From assembly GCF_036565765.1 (NCBI RefSeq), contig NZ_DATCXP010000081.1: DNA of 6,078 bases; one strand, written 5' to 3'. Made by a program: the position numbers and the translations under genes. Below are positions 1 to 5,631 of the stretch, in pieces. Numbering within the stretch: position 1 is the stretch's first letter; every line of letters begins with the position of its first letter. The notes beneath the pieces were generated by a model. It worked only from the letters and a program-made list of their open reading frames with translations. It was not told where the DNA came from and searched no databases. Source of the stretch: Terrimesophilobacter sp036565765 (GTDB lineage Bacteria > Actinomycetota > Actinomycetes > Actinomycetales > Microbacteriaceae).

Positions 1-426
1 GAGCCGATCGAGATCTCCCAGGAGCGCATCGACGCTTTCGCCGAGGTCACGATCGATCCGCAGTGGATCCACGTCGATGCCGGGCGGGCAGCCGCAACTC
101 CGTTCGGGGGCACGATCGCCCACGGCTTCCTCACCCTCAGCATGCTCTCCCACGTCATGGGCGAACTGCTGCAGGTCGATGATGCGCAGATGGCGATCAA
201 CTACGGCCTCAACCGAGTGAGGTTCCCCTCCATACTCCGCAGCGGCTCGACAGTGAGGGGAACCGTCGACGTCGTCTCGGTCACACCGGACGACGGACAT
301 ACAATGATGGTCTGCTCCGTGGCGTTCCTCGCGGATGGTCGCGACGTGCCGTGCTGCGTGGCCGAGAGCGTCACTCGTTCCGTGTGGCCGACAGGCTCGG
401 CTGCGGCCAGTCGGGGGAACCACTGA
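1..426 (+). CDS. MaoC-family (R)-specific enoyl-CoA hydratase / acyl dehydratase, 5' end outside window
   Basis: The reading frame is open from the first base and ends at TGA 424-426, giving 141 visible residues. MaoC/hydratase-2 proteins are about 150 residues, so only some ten to fifteen N-terminal residues should be missing. The hydratase-2 signature is clear: FAEVTIDPQWIHVD at visible residues 13-26, with the catalytic Asp/His pair expected at D19 and H24, then GGTIAHGF at 36-43 in the hot-dog fold. The family adds water to, or removes it from, the double bond of acyl-CoA or acyl-carrier substrates in the cytoplasm. The next gene, an acyl ligase, starts on the base after its stop, so the two are almost certainly translated together. 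Family assignment is firm. The direction of the reaction and the substrate are unknown. Confidence 0.9.
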   Translation, partial: EPIEISQERIDAFAEVTIDPQWIHVDAGRAAATPFGGTIAHGFLTLSMLSHVMGELLQVDDAQMAINYGLNRVRFPSILRSGSTVRGTVDVVSVTPDDGHTMMVCSVAFLADGRDVPCCVAESVTRSVWPTGSAAASRGNH

Positions 427-1908
427 ATGACCACTATCCCGGAGATCTTCGCTGCGCTCGCAGATTCGCCGAGGACCGCGCAGCAGGCTGCGCTCGTCGG
501 CTCGTACACCGTCACGTTCTCCGAGCTGTTCGACAATGCCCAAGCCCGTGCGGCGGAGTTGCGGGCCGATGGAGTCGACGCCGGGGACGTCGTCGCGATC
601 GTGTGCTACAACGAGATCGCCCTTTTCGAATACCTCATCGCCGCCGGGCAGCTCGGGGCCGCGCTCGTGCCGTTGAGCCCCGCGCTGCCCGACAACGATC
701 TGATTTCGCTCGTTGAGACGTCGGGGGCGACTCTGTGCTACTGCTCTCCGGCCGTGGGGCTCGATCGCATCTCCGCACTCGACGCGCGTTCACCGTTCGG
801 CCTGCGCACCATCGGAGTGCCATCGCCGGTGGGGGCTCCGGCCGTACCGATCGACTTCCCGCCGGCGGATTCCCTGTGCTGGCTTTCGACGACGGGGGGA
901 AGCACCGCCTTGCCCCGACTGTTCGCGACCTCCCACGAACTCCTGCTCGCCAATCTGTTCATCAACGCTGTCGAATGGGGTTGGACCGCGCATCCGTTTC
1001 ACCTCGCCCTCGCTCCGCTCGCCCACGGAATCGGGTTCTGCAATGCCCTGGGGCAGCTTGTCACGGGCGGTACGGTCCTTCTCGTGGAGAAGTACTCCGC
1101 CAAGGCGGCGGTTGAATGCCTCGCGCCTGGCGGCTCGACCTGGACGGCCCTCGTTCCGACCATGCTGCACGACATCATCGAGTTCGCCGAGCGGGAGGAC
1201 GCCTCCTCTGGGCATCTCGGCCTCGTGGTCTCGGCGGGCTCGTCACTTGCCTCCGGCCTTCGAGACAGGGCCATTCAGCGCGGCATCCGGTTGATCGAGT
1301 ACTACGGCTCAACCGAACTCGGCTGGGTGACCATGATCGAGCACCGGTCGGGGGATCCTCGCGATGGACTCGTCGGCTGGCCTTCGATCGGGGCGACGGT
1401 GCGCGTCGTCGACTCGGATGGCAGGCCGGTGACTGCAGGAGAGATCGGGAGAATCGAGCGACGCGGTCGCAACTACACGGCGCCGTTCGAGCGCGGGATG
1501 AGGACGATGACCTCCGGCTCGAGCGGTCAGTGGGAGACCTCGGGGGATCTCGCATACGTCGATGAGGACGGTGCCGCCGTCATCGTCGGTCGTGAGGACG
1601 ACATGATCGTGATCGGTGGCCTCAATGCATATCCGATCGAGATCGAATCGGTGCTTCGCGGGCATCCCTCGGTCGTCGACGCGGTCGTCCTGGGCGTCGA
1701 GGACGAGCGGCTCGGTAGAACGCTTGTGGCCTGGGTGGAAGTCAGAGGCGCGGTCGGGCAGTCACTCGAAGCGGACCTGCTCGCCCACTGCGCCGCGGCT
1801 CTCGCGGGCCACAAACGTCCGACGGCGATCAGGGTCGTCACCGCTCTGCCGCGCACGGCAAGCGGAAAGATCGATCGCCGCAGCGCGTCTCACGTGAACC
1901 GACAATGA
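427..1908 (+). CDS. Class I adenylate-forming acyl ligase (acyl-CoA synthetase / AMP-ligase family)
   Basis: This 493-residue protein activates a carboxylic acid as acyl-AMP and probably passes it to CoA or a carrier thiol. ANL-superfamily motifs occur in order: the phosphate loop STTGGSTALPR at residues 154-164, YYGSTE at 292-297, TSGD ending at D374, the GREDD hinge around R389, and the C-terminal LPRTASGK with catalytic lysine K481. The length is normal. The phosphate loop is unusual because it ends in Arg instead of the common Lys and has Ala where Gly or Ser is usual. Its GGST-LPR form recalls aryl-acid ligases of the EntE/DhbE type, but their substrate-binding HN(F/Y)P segment is not present (AHGIGF here), so a dihydroxybenzoate ligase is unlikely. 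ATG 427 directly follows the upstream TGA, with a GGGGGA ribosome site at 413-418. The TGA overlaps an alternative ATG of the next gene. Substrate is unknown. Confidence 0.9.
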   Translation: MTTIPEIFAALADSPRTAQQAALVGSYTVTFSELFDNAQARAAELRADGVDAGDVVAIVCYNEIALFEYLIAAGQLGAALVPLSPALPDNDLISLVETSGATLCYCSPAVGLDRISALDARSPFGLRTIGVPSPVGAPAVPIDFPPADSLCWLSTTGGSTALPRLFATSHELLLANLFINAVEWGWTAHPFHLALAPLAHGIGFCNALGQLVTGGTVLLVEKYSAKAAVECLAPGGSTWTALVPTMLHDIIEFAEREDASSGHLGLVVSAGSSLASGLRDRAIQRGIRLIEYYGSTELGWVTMIEHRSGDPRDGLVGWPSIGATVRVVDSDGRPVTAGEIGRIERRGRNYTAPFERGMRTMTSGSSGQWETSGDLAYVDEDGAAVIVGREDDMIVIGGLNAYPIEIESVLRGHPSVVDAVVLGVEDERLGRTLVAWVEVRGAVGQSLEADLLAHCAAALAGHKRPTAIRVVTALPRTASGKIDRRSASHVNRQ

Positions 1909-1910
1909 GC

Positions 1911-1916
1911 AGGAGG
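1911..1916 (+). promoter_or_regulatory. Ribosome binding site deciding the SDR start
   Basis: AGGAGG lies nine bases before ATG 1926. An in-frame ATG at 1905, overlapping the ligase stop as ATGA, lies upstream of this site and cannot use it. This supports the later start. Confidence 0.7.
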
Positions 1917-1925
1917 GCACACAGG

Positions 1926-2657
1926 ATGGAACTCGAAGGCAAGGTGGCCGTCGTCACCGGATCGATGTCGGGAATCGGGCGCGCGATCGCCTGGCGGCTC
2001 GCGAGCGAGGGCGCAACGGTCGTTCTCAACTCCCGGCACGCCCCCGACGAGCCGGTACGGTTTCCCGGCGCCGACACGGATGCGCTGCACGTAGCCGGGG
2101 ACGTCTCGGACGAGCACCAGGTGGCGGCGATGATCGACAAGGTCCTGGATCGCTACGACCGCGTGGACATCCTCGTGAACAATGCCGGCACAACCGTCTT
2201 CGTCGACCATGACGATCTGGCCGGGGTGTCGACCGACGACTGGAACCGCATTCTCGGGGTCAACGTCATCGGGGCATGGAACATGGTCCGAGCCTGCGAG
2301 GCACTGCTCAGGGCATCCGATGTCGGGGTCGTCATCAACATGACCTCCATGGCGGGCATCCGTCCGGCGGGCAGTTCCATTCCCTATGCCGTGTCGAAGG
2401 CGGGGTTGAACCATCTGACCGCGCTTCTCGCGCGAGCTCTCGGGCCCGACATCCGGGTAAACGGCATCGCGCCGGGATTCATCCAGACGCCGTGGACCAG
2501 CAACTACAACGATCGGCGAGAGCAGGTCGAACGCGAAGCGCCGCTGCGCAGGTCGGGGACGGCCGAGGACGTCGCCGACGTCGCCATCGCCCTCATCCGC
2601 TCGCACTACGTCACGGGACAGATCGTCACGGTTGACGGCGGCTTGTCGCTGCTCTGA
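1926..2657 (+). CDS. Classical SDR family oxidoreductase (FabG-like)
   Basis: This 243-residue NAD(P)-dependent short-chain dehydrogenase/reductase carries the full classical set: the cofactor loop TGSMSGIG at residues 11-18, the GDV adenine contact at 58-60, NNAG at 85-88, N113, the catalytic S141-Y154-K158 triad, and APGF followed by a C-terminal TGQIVTVDGG. N35-S36-R37 after the second strand puts a basic residue where NADPH enzymes usually have one, so NADP(H) is favoured. The length matches 3-oxoacyl reductases and other 240-250 residue SDRs. ATG 1926 is preferred over ATG 1905 because of the AGGAGG at 1911-1916 and because MELEGKVAVVTG is the usual SDR N-terminus. Beside an acyl ligase and a MaoC hydratase, a 3-hydroxyacyl/3-oxoacyl redox step is the simplest role, but a cyclic alcohol or diol substrate is also possible. 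Confidence 0.9.
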   Translation: MELEGKVAVVTGSMSGIGRAIAWRLASEGATVVLNSRHAPDEPVRFPGADTDALHVAGDVSDEHQVAAMIDKVLDRYDRVDILVNNAGTTVFVDHDDLAGVSTDDWNRILGVNVIGAWNMVRACEALLRASDVGVVINMTSMAGIRPAGSSIPYAVSKAGLNHLTALLARALGPDIRVNGIAPGFIQTPWTSNYNDRREQVEREAPLRRSGTAEDVADVAIALIRSHYVTGQIVTVDGGLSLL

Positions 2658-2683
2658 TCCGCCAACACGAAGGGGCTCTCTCC

Positions 2684-3700
2684 ATGCCTAACGAAATTCT
2701 CGACCCGCTCGCGGCGCCCGGCCTGCGCTGGGGGATCATCGGTGCGGGGTACATCGCGGGCAAGTTCACGAATGCGGTGACGAAGCACACGGCTTCGGAG
2801 GTCGTCGCGGTCGGCTCGCGGGATCGCGCCAAGGCGGAGCGCTTCGCCGCGGCCAACGGCATCCCCGACGTGAGCGTCGGGTACGAGGCTCTCGTCTGCA
2901 GGCCGGACATCGACGCCGTCTATGTCGCAACGCCGCACTCCCTGCACAGCGAGCATGCGATGCTCGCGCTCGCGGCGGGCAAGCCCGTCCTCGTGGAGAA
3001 GCCGTTCACGCCGAACGAGAAGGAAGGCCGGGCCGTCGCGAGCGCCGCGCGGGAGGCAGGGTTGTTCGCCATGGAGGCGATGTGGACGAGGTTCCTGCCG
3101 CACATGGCGGCACTCCGCGCGGTCATCGATCGTGGGGAGATCGGGGATGTCGTCCACGTTCACGCCGATCACGGTCAGTTCTTCCCCTTCGACCCGGAGC
3201 ACCGGATCTACAATCCGCTGCTCGCCGGCGGCGCACTGCTGGATCTCGGCGTGTACCCGCTCTCTTTCGTGCATGACCTGCTCGGTGCCCCCGAGACCGT
3301 GACGGCCGTCGGCACACTCGCGGAGACCGGGGTCGATGGTCAGGTGTCGATCATCCTCGACTATCCGGGTCGCGTACAGGCGAGCGTTTACACGACGCTG
3401 TGGGCGCTCACTGCGATCTCCGCCCGCATCACAGGAACCGAAGGCCGCATCGAACTCAACGGTCCGTTTCTGCGGCCGACGTCGTTCACCGTGACAGGGA
3501 GGCATGGAACACGGTGGGACTTCGATGCGACGGTCCAGAACGGGTTCCAGTACGAGGTCGCGGAATTCGCGCGCTGCGTGGCCGAGGGGCGGACTGAGAG
3601 CCAGATTCTCAGCCTCGACGATTCGCTCGGAGTCATCAGGACCATGGACGGCATTCGCAGGCAGATCGGCGTCTCCTACCCTGGTGAGGAGCAGACATGA
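2684..3700 (+). CDS. Gfo/Idh/MocA family oxidoreductase, dihydrodiol-dehydrogenase type
   Basis: This 338-residue protein has an N-terminal Rossmann domain with GIIGAGYIA at residues 17-25, the family EKP motif at 105-107, and a C-terminal substrate domain with GGALLDLGVYP around 181-192. The segment MEAMWTRFLP and the D187-x3-Y191 pair resemble mammalian and bacterial trans-1,2-dihydrobenzene-1,2-diol dehydrogenases. From memory, those use a His, the EKP Lys, an Asp and a Tyr; H88, K106, D187 and Y191 fit that spacing. The enzyme should oxidise or reduce a sugar, diol or related hydroxy compound with NAD(P)(H). A GAAGGGG ribosome site ends eight bases before ATG 2684, and the gene starts 26 bases after the SDR stop. 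Its TGA overlaps the next ATG. The family is certain; the substrate is not, because related proteins act on many sugars and cyclic polyols. Confidence 0.9.
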   Translation: MPNEILDPLAAPGLRWGIIGAGYIAGKFTNAVTKHTASEVVAVGSRDRAKAERFAAANGIPDVSVGYEALVCRPDIDAVYVATPHSLHSEHAMLALAAGKPVLVEKPFTPNEKEGRAVASAAREAGLFAMEAMWTRFLPHMAALRAVIDRGEIGDVVHVHADHGQFFPFDPEHRIYNPLLAGGALLDLGVYPLSFVHDLLGAPETVTAVGTLAETGVDGQVSIILDYPGRVQASVYTTLWALTAISARITGTEGRIELNGPFLRPTSFTVTGRHGTRWDFDATVQNGFQYEVAEFARCVAEGRTESQILSLDDSLGVIRTMDGIRRQIGVSYPGEEQT

Positions 3701-4185
3701 CCCCGGAGGAAGAGGCGTCGACCCGTCTCCGCGAACTGCTGGAGCAGGAGAAGACGACCCAGTTCGACCGTTTCGACCACAACGATTCCTGGGCTCTCGG
3801 AACGCGCTTCATGACGGAGATTCGCGAGAGGTCCCTCCCCGTGGCGGTCTCGATCATGCTCGGTGAACAGCGCGTGTTCCACGCCGCAGGGGCAGGAACG
3901 AGTGCTGACAATGATGCCTGGATCGATCGCAAGATCCGGGTGGTTCGGCGTTTTGGGCACTCCTCGCTCGCCGTGAGGACCGACTTCGAGGCGCGGGGCA
4001 AGAACTTCGACCGGGATTCGCACCTGCCGCTTTCCGAGTATTCGGTCTTCGGGGGCGCGTTCCCGATTCTGGTGCATGAATGCCTCGTCGGCGTCGTTGG
4101 CCTATCGGGCCTCAAGCACCTGGATGACCATGCACTGGTCGCGAGGGTGCTCGCAGAGCATCTCCGCGACCAGCGTCACGGGTAG
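3697..4185 (+). CDS. UPF0303 / HbpS-like (heme-degrading-domain) small protein
   Basis: This 162-residue soluble protein has no signal peptide. It resembles the UPF0303 family (yeast YBR137W and bacterial relatives), which databases group with the GlcG/HbpS 'heme-degrading' fold. Family-like segments are WALGTR at 32-37, LPVAVSI at 47-53, FHAAGAGTSADN at 61-72, W75 with RKIRVV at 78-83, GGAFPI at 119-124, SGL at 137-139 and DDHALV at 143-148. The N-terminus is a charged, Glu-rich helix. ATG 3697 overlaps the upstream TGA (ATGA) and has GAGGAG at 3686-3691 five bases before it, so it is the last visible gene of the operon. The biochemical role of UPF0303 proteins is poorly known. The heme label comes from fold similarity, and no heme ligand can be assigned here. 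It may act as a small-molecule binding accessory of the operon enzymes. Confidence 0.8.
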   Translation: MTPEEEASTRLRELLEQEKTTQFDRFDHNDSWALGTRFMTEIRERSLPVAVSIMLGEQRVFHAAGAGTSADNDAWIDRKIRVVRRFGHSSLAVRTDFEARGKNFDRDSHLPLSEYSVFGGAFPILVHECLVGVVGLSGLKHLDDHALVARVLAEHLRDQRHG

Positions 4186-4215
4186 AAGCGGCCGGAATCA
4201 ACCGCGCCGGGCTAC

Positions 4216-4620
4216 TTAGGCTTCCTTCGCCTCGAAGCTCAGCGACACGGAGTTCATGCAGAACCGATCACCGGTCGGGGTCTGCGGCGCATCGTCGAAG
4301 ACGTGACCGAGGTGCGATCCGCAGTTCGCGCAGCGAACTTCGACGCGTTCCATGCCGAGGGATTGGTCCTTGAGCAGCACGACGGCATCCTGCTCGGTCG
4401 GGATGTAGAAGCTCGGCCAGCCGCAGTGCGAGTCGAACTTCGCATCGCTGCGGAACAGCTCGGCACTACAGGCCTTGCAACGGTAGACGCCCTCACGCTT
4501 CTCGTCGAGCAACTCGCCGCTCCAGGGGCGTTCCGTAGCTGCCTGACGGAGCACGGCGAACTCCTCCTGGCTCAGCTCCTGGCGCCACTCCTCGTCGCTC
4601 TTGCTGACCGTGTAGTTCAT
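4216..4620 (-). CDS. msrB: Peptide-methionine (R)-S-oxide reductase MsrB
   Basis: This 134-residue cytoplasmic repair enzyme reduces the R-sulfoxide of methionine in oxidised proteins, with electrons normally from thioredoxin. The zinc site is complete: C48-x2-C51 and C97-x2-C100. The catalytic cysteine is C121 in RFCMNS, and C66 in SHCGWPSF sits where the resolving cysteine of E. coli-type enzymes lies, 55 residues earlier. HLGHVFDD at 103-110 is the usual family motif. An in-frame ATG at 4665 would add 15 residues, but AAGGAG at 4627-4632 sits six bases before ATG 4620 and the conserved region begins soon after, so 4620 is chosen. The gene stands alone, convergent with the ligase/SDR operon with 30 bases between stops, and divergent from the htaA-like gene. 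No promoter could be assigned with confidence on this strand. Confidence 0.95.
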   Translation of the reverse strand: MNYTVSKSDEEWRQELSQEEFAVLRQAATERPWSGELLDEKREGVYRCKACSAELFRSDAKFDSHCGWPSFYIPTEQDAVVLLKDQSLGMERVEVRCANCGSHLGHVFDDAPQTPTGDRFCMNSVSLSFEAKEA

Positions 4621-4626
4621 CCTGCT

Positions 4627-4632
4627 CTCCTT
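4627..4632 (-). promoter_or_regulatory. Ribosome binding site deciding the msrB start
   Basis: Read on the minus strand this is AAGGAG, six bases before ATG 4620. It favours the 134-residue product over the longer frame that starts at 4665. Confidence 0.7.
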
Positions 4633-4701
4633 CCGGAGGGCCACTGGGGTTTCCTCCACCTCCATTCAACCGCGATTTCGCCGAAGTTGTTCCGCACGCT
4701 T

Positions 4702-4731
4702 TTGACAGCGGATGAAGGAGTGGCCTATTCT
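4702..4731 (+). promoter_or_regulatory. Promoter of the htaA-like gene, sigma-70/SigA type
   Basis: TTGACA at 4702-4707 is a perfect -35 hexamer. TATTCT at 4726-4731 fits a -10 hexamer, and the spacer is 18 bases. Transcription should start near 4738, inside the iron box that follows, leaving a leader of roughly 70 bases before GTG 4806. The start site is inferred, not seen. Confidence 0.7.
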
Positions 4732-4735
4732 GGGG

Positions 4736-4756
4736 TTAGGTAAGCCTAAGCTTACC
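4736..4756. promoter_or_regulatory. Iron box: DtxR/IdeR-family operator
   Basis: TTAGGTAAGCCTAAGCTTA at 4736-4754 matches the remembered DtxR consensus TTAGGTTAGCCTAACCTAA at 16 of 19 positions, and the looser IdeR form (with A/T allowed at the W positions) at 18 of 19. It lies directly after the -10 hexamer and covers the expected transcription start, an ideal place for repression by an iron-loaded DtxR/IdeR protein. A second exact inverted repeat, GGTAAGC / GCTTACC with a CTAA centre at 4739-4756, overlaps it with a shifted axis. The gene it controls is a heme-binding HtaA protein, as expected for iron-starvation induction. Confidence 0.8.
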
Positions 4757-4791
4757 AAACTTGTTCCCGCTCGATCAGACCGGCCAACCCC

Positions 4792-4797
4792 GGAGTG
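4792..4797 (+). promoter_or_regulatory. Ribosome binding site deciding the htaA-like start
   Basis: GGAGTG at 4792-4797 precedes GTG 4806 by eight bases. The upstream in-frame TTG at 4761 has no such site and lies only a few bases after the operator, so GTG 4806 is the better start. Confidence 0.55.
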
Positions 4798-4805
4798 ACC
4801 AGACA

Positions 4806-5615
4806 GTGAGTCCCGCAATCGGCGTGCCGACAGCCCTGCGCGTCATGCTCGCAACCGCCCTGTCCGTGTGCTTCGCCCTCGCGGGATCTCTTGCCCCGAC
4901 TCCGGCAGAAGCCGCAGTCCACCACGGTGCGATCGGAGCACGTGCTGCCGCGAGTTCCGAGTGCCCCATCGATCAGGCCGCTCTGGTGTGGGGATTCAAA
5001 GAGACGTTCCGCAGCTATATCAGTGGCACGATCGCCCACGGGGAGTGGACGACGGCGGGCGGCGCGGCGTATGCGACGCCGGACTTCTCCTGGGGCTCCG
5101 GGTCGGGTGCCTTCGACAGAGGCAGCGGTTCGGGACTCGTCGGCTTCAGCGGCTCTATCACGTTCACCGGCCACGGCGGCATCCTGAACACGACGGTGGG
5201 CAACCCGCAGCTGCGCTTCGACGGCGGCGGCGCAGCGGTGCTCCTCCTCGACGTGAGCGGGACGACCCAGGATGGCGCCGCCATCGATCGAAGGGGCGTC
5301 GAGTTCGCCGCGGTCGATCTGGGCTCGGCCACCAGGACGAGCGACGGAGTGATCGTGACGCTTGAGGCCGCGCCGGCCAGTCTCCTCGAGGCGGGGGCTG
5401 CGGCCTTCGGGACCTACGAGGCCGGCGAACCGCTCGATCCGATCACCCTGCGGTTCACGACGACCGCAGAGTGCAGCCCGATTGTCGCAGAGAGGCCCGT
5501 CGAGCCGACTGCGGCAACGGATCCGGGCTGGCAGCTCTTGCTGGCCGGGGGGATCGTGATGCTCGCGCTGCTGAGTCTCCTCGTCGCGTGGCTGGTGCAC
5601 CGCCGCAGAGTGTAG
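4806..5615 (+). CDS. HtaA-domain heme-binding protein, secreted and membrane-anchored
   Basis: This 269-residue protein has a signal peptide at residues 1-36 (R12, hydrophobic core 13-30, likely cleavage after PAEA), one HtaA domain at about 53-223, a short Pro/Thr linker, and a C-terminal membrane helix at about 242-264 followed by HRRRV. The cell-envelope HtaA domain binds heme in corynebacterial uptake systems, where a Tyr and a His about 51-53 residues apart are essential. Here Y71 in RSYISG and H123 in FTGHGG are 52 apart and sit in the same motifs. WGFKETF (62-68) and IAHGEW (76-81) are also typical. C53 and C223 flank the domain and could form a disulfide. No LPxTG sortase signal is present, so the helix is the anchor. 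GTG 4806 is chosen for its ribosome site; TTG 4761 is the alternative. The upstream iron box indicates induction under low iron. An hmuTUV-type transporter is not visible here. Confidence 0.88.
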   Translation: MSPAIGVPTALRVMLATALSVCFALAGSLAPTPAEAAVHHGAIGARAAASSECPIDQAALVWGFKETFRSYISGTIAHGEWTTAGGAAYATPDFSWGSGSGAFDRGSGSGLVGFSGSITFTGHGGILNTTVGNPQLRFDGGGAAVLLLDVSGTTQDGAAIDRRGVEFAAVDLGSATRTSDGVIVTLEAAPASLLEAGAAAFGTYEAGEPLDPITLRFTTTAECSPIVAERPVEPTAATDPGWQLLLAGGIVMLALLSLLVAWLVHRRRV

Positions 5616-5631
5616 CTGCGAGGATGCTGTC

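Noticed and set aside
427..1908. Ligase as a 2,3-dihydroxybenzoate-AMP ligase of a catechol siderophore pathway, with the SDR as an EntA-type partner
   Set aside because: The phosphate loop is suggestive and iron genes are near, but the substrate-binding HN(F/Y)P segment is replaced by HGIG, the SDR looks NADP-dependent and FabG-like, and no isochorismate genes are seen.
1890..2606. Long minus-strand frame opposite the SDR gene
   Set aside because: It is a GC-driven shadow: low-complexity Arg/Asp/Val-rich product, no recognisable motif, and it lies wholly opposite a gene with complete SDR motifs.
2606..3505. Minus-strand frame of 299 residues opposite the Gfo/Idh/MocA gene
   Set aside because: The product is Arg-rich without any family motif, while the plus strand encodes an intact Rossmann oxidoreductase with its own ribosome site.
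4186..4215. Possible bidirectional terminator between the convergent genes
   Set aside because: Only a 4-base GCGG/CCGC stem with a 10-base loop and no T run is visible, too weak to call.
4303..4743. Plus-strand frame of 146 residues opposite msrB
   Set aside because: It covers the complete, motif-verified msrB gene and crosses the divergent promoter region; there is no ribosome site or family resemblance.
4761..4805. Upstream TTG start for the HtaA protein
   Set aside because: There is no ribosome site before it, it lies five bases after the operator, and it would put charged residues and 15 extra amino acids before an otherwise normal signal peptide.
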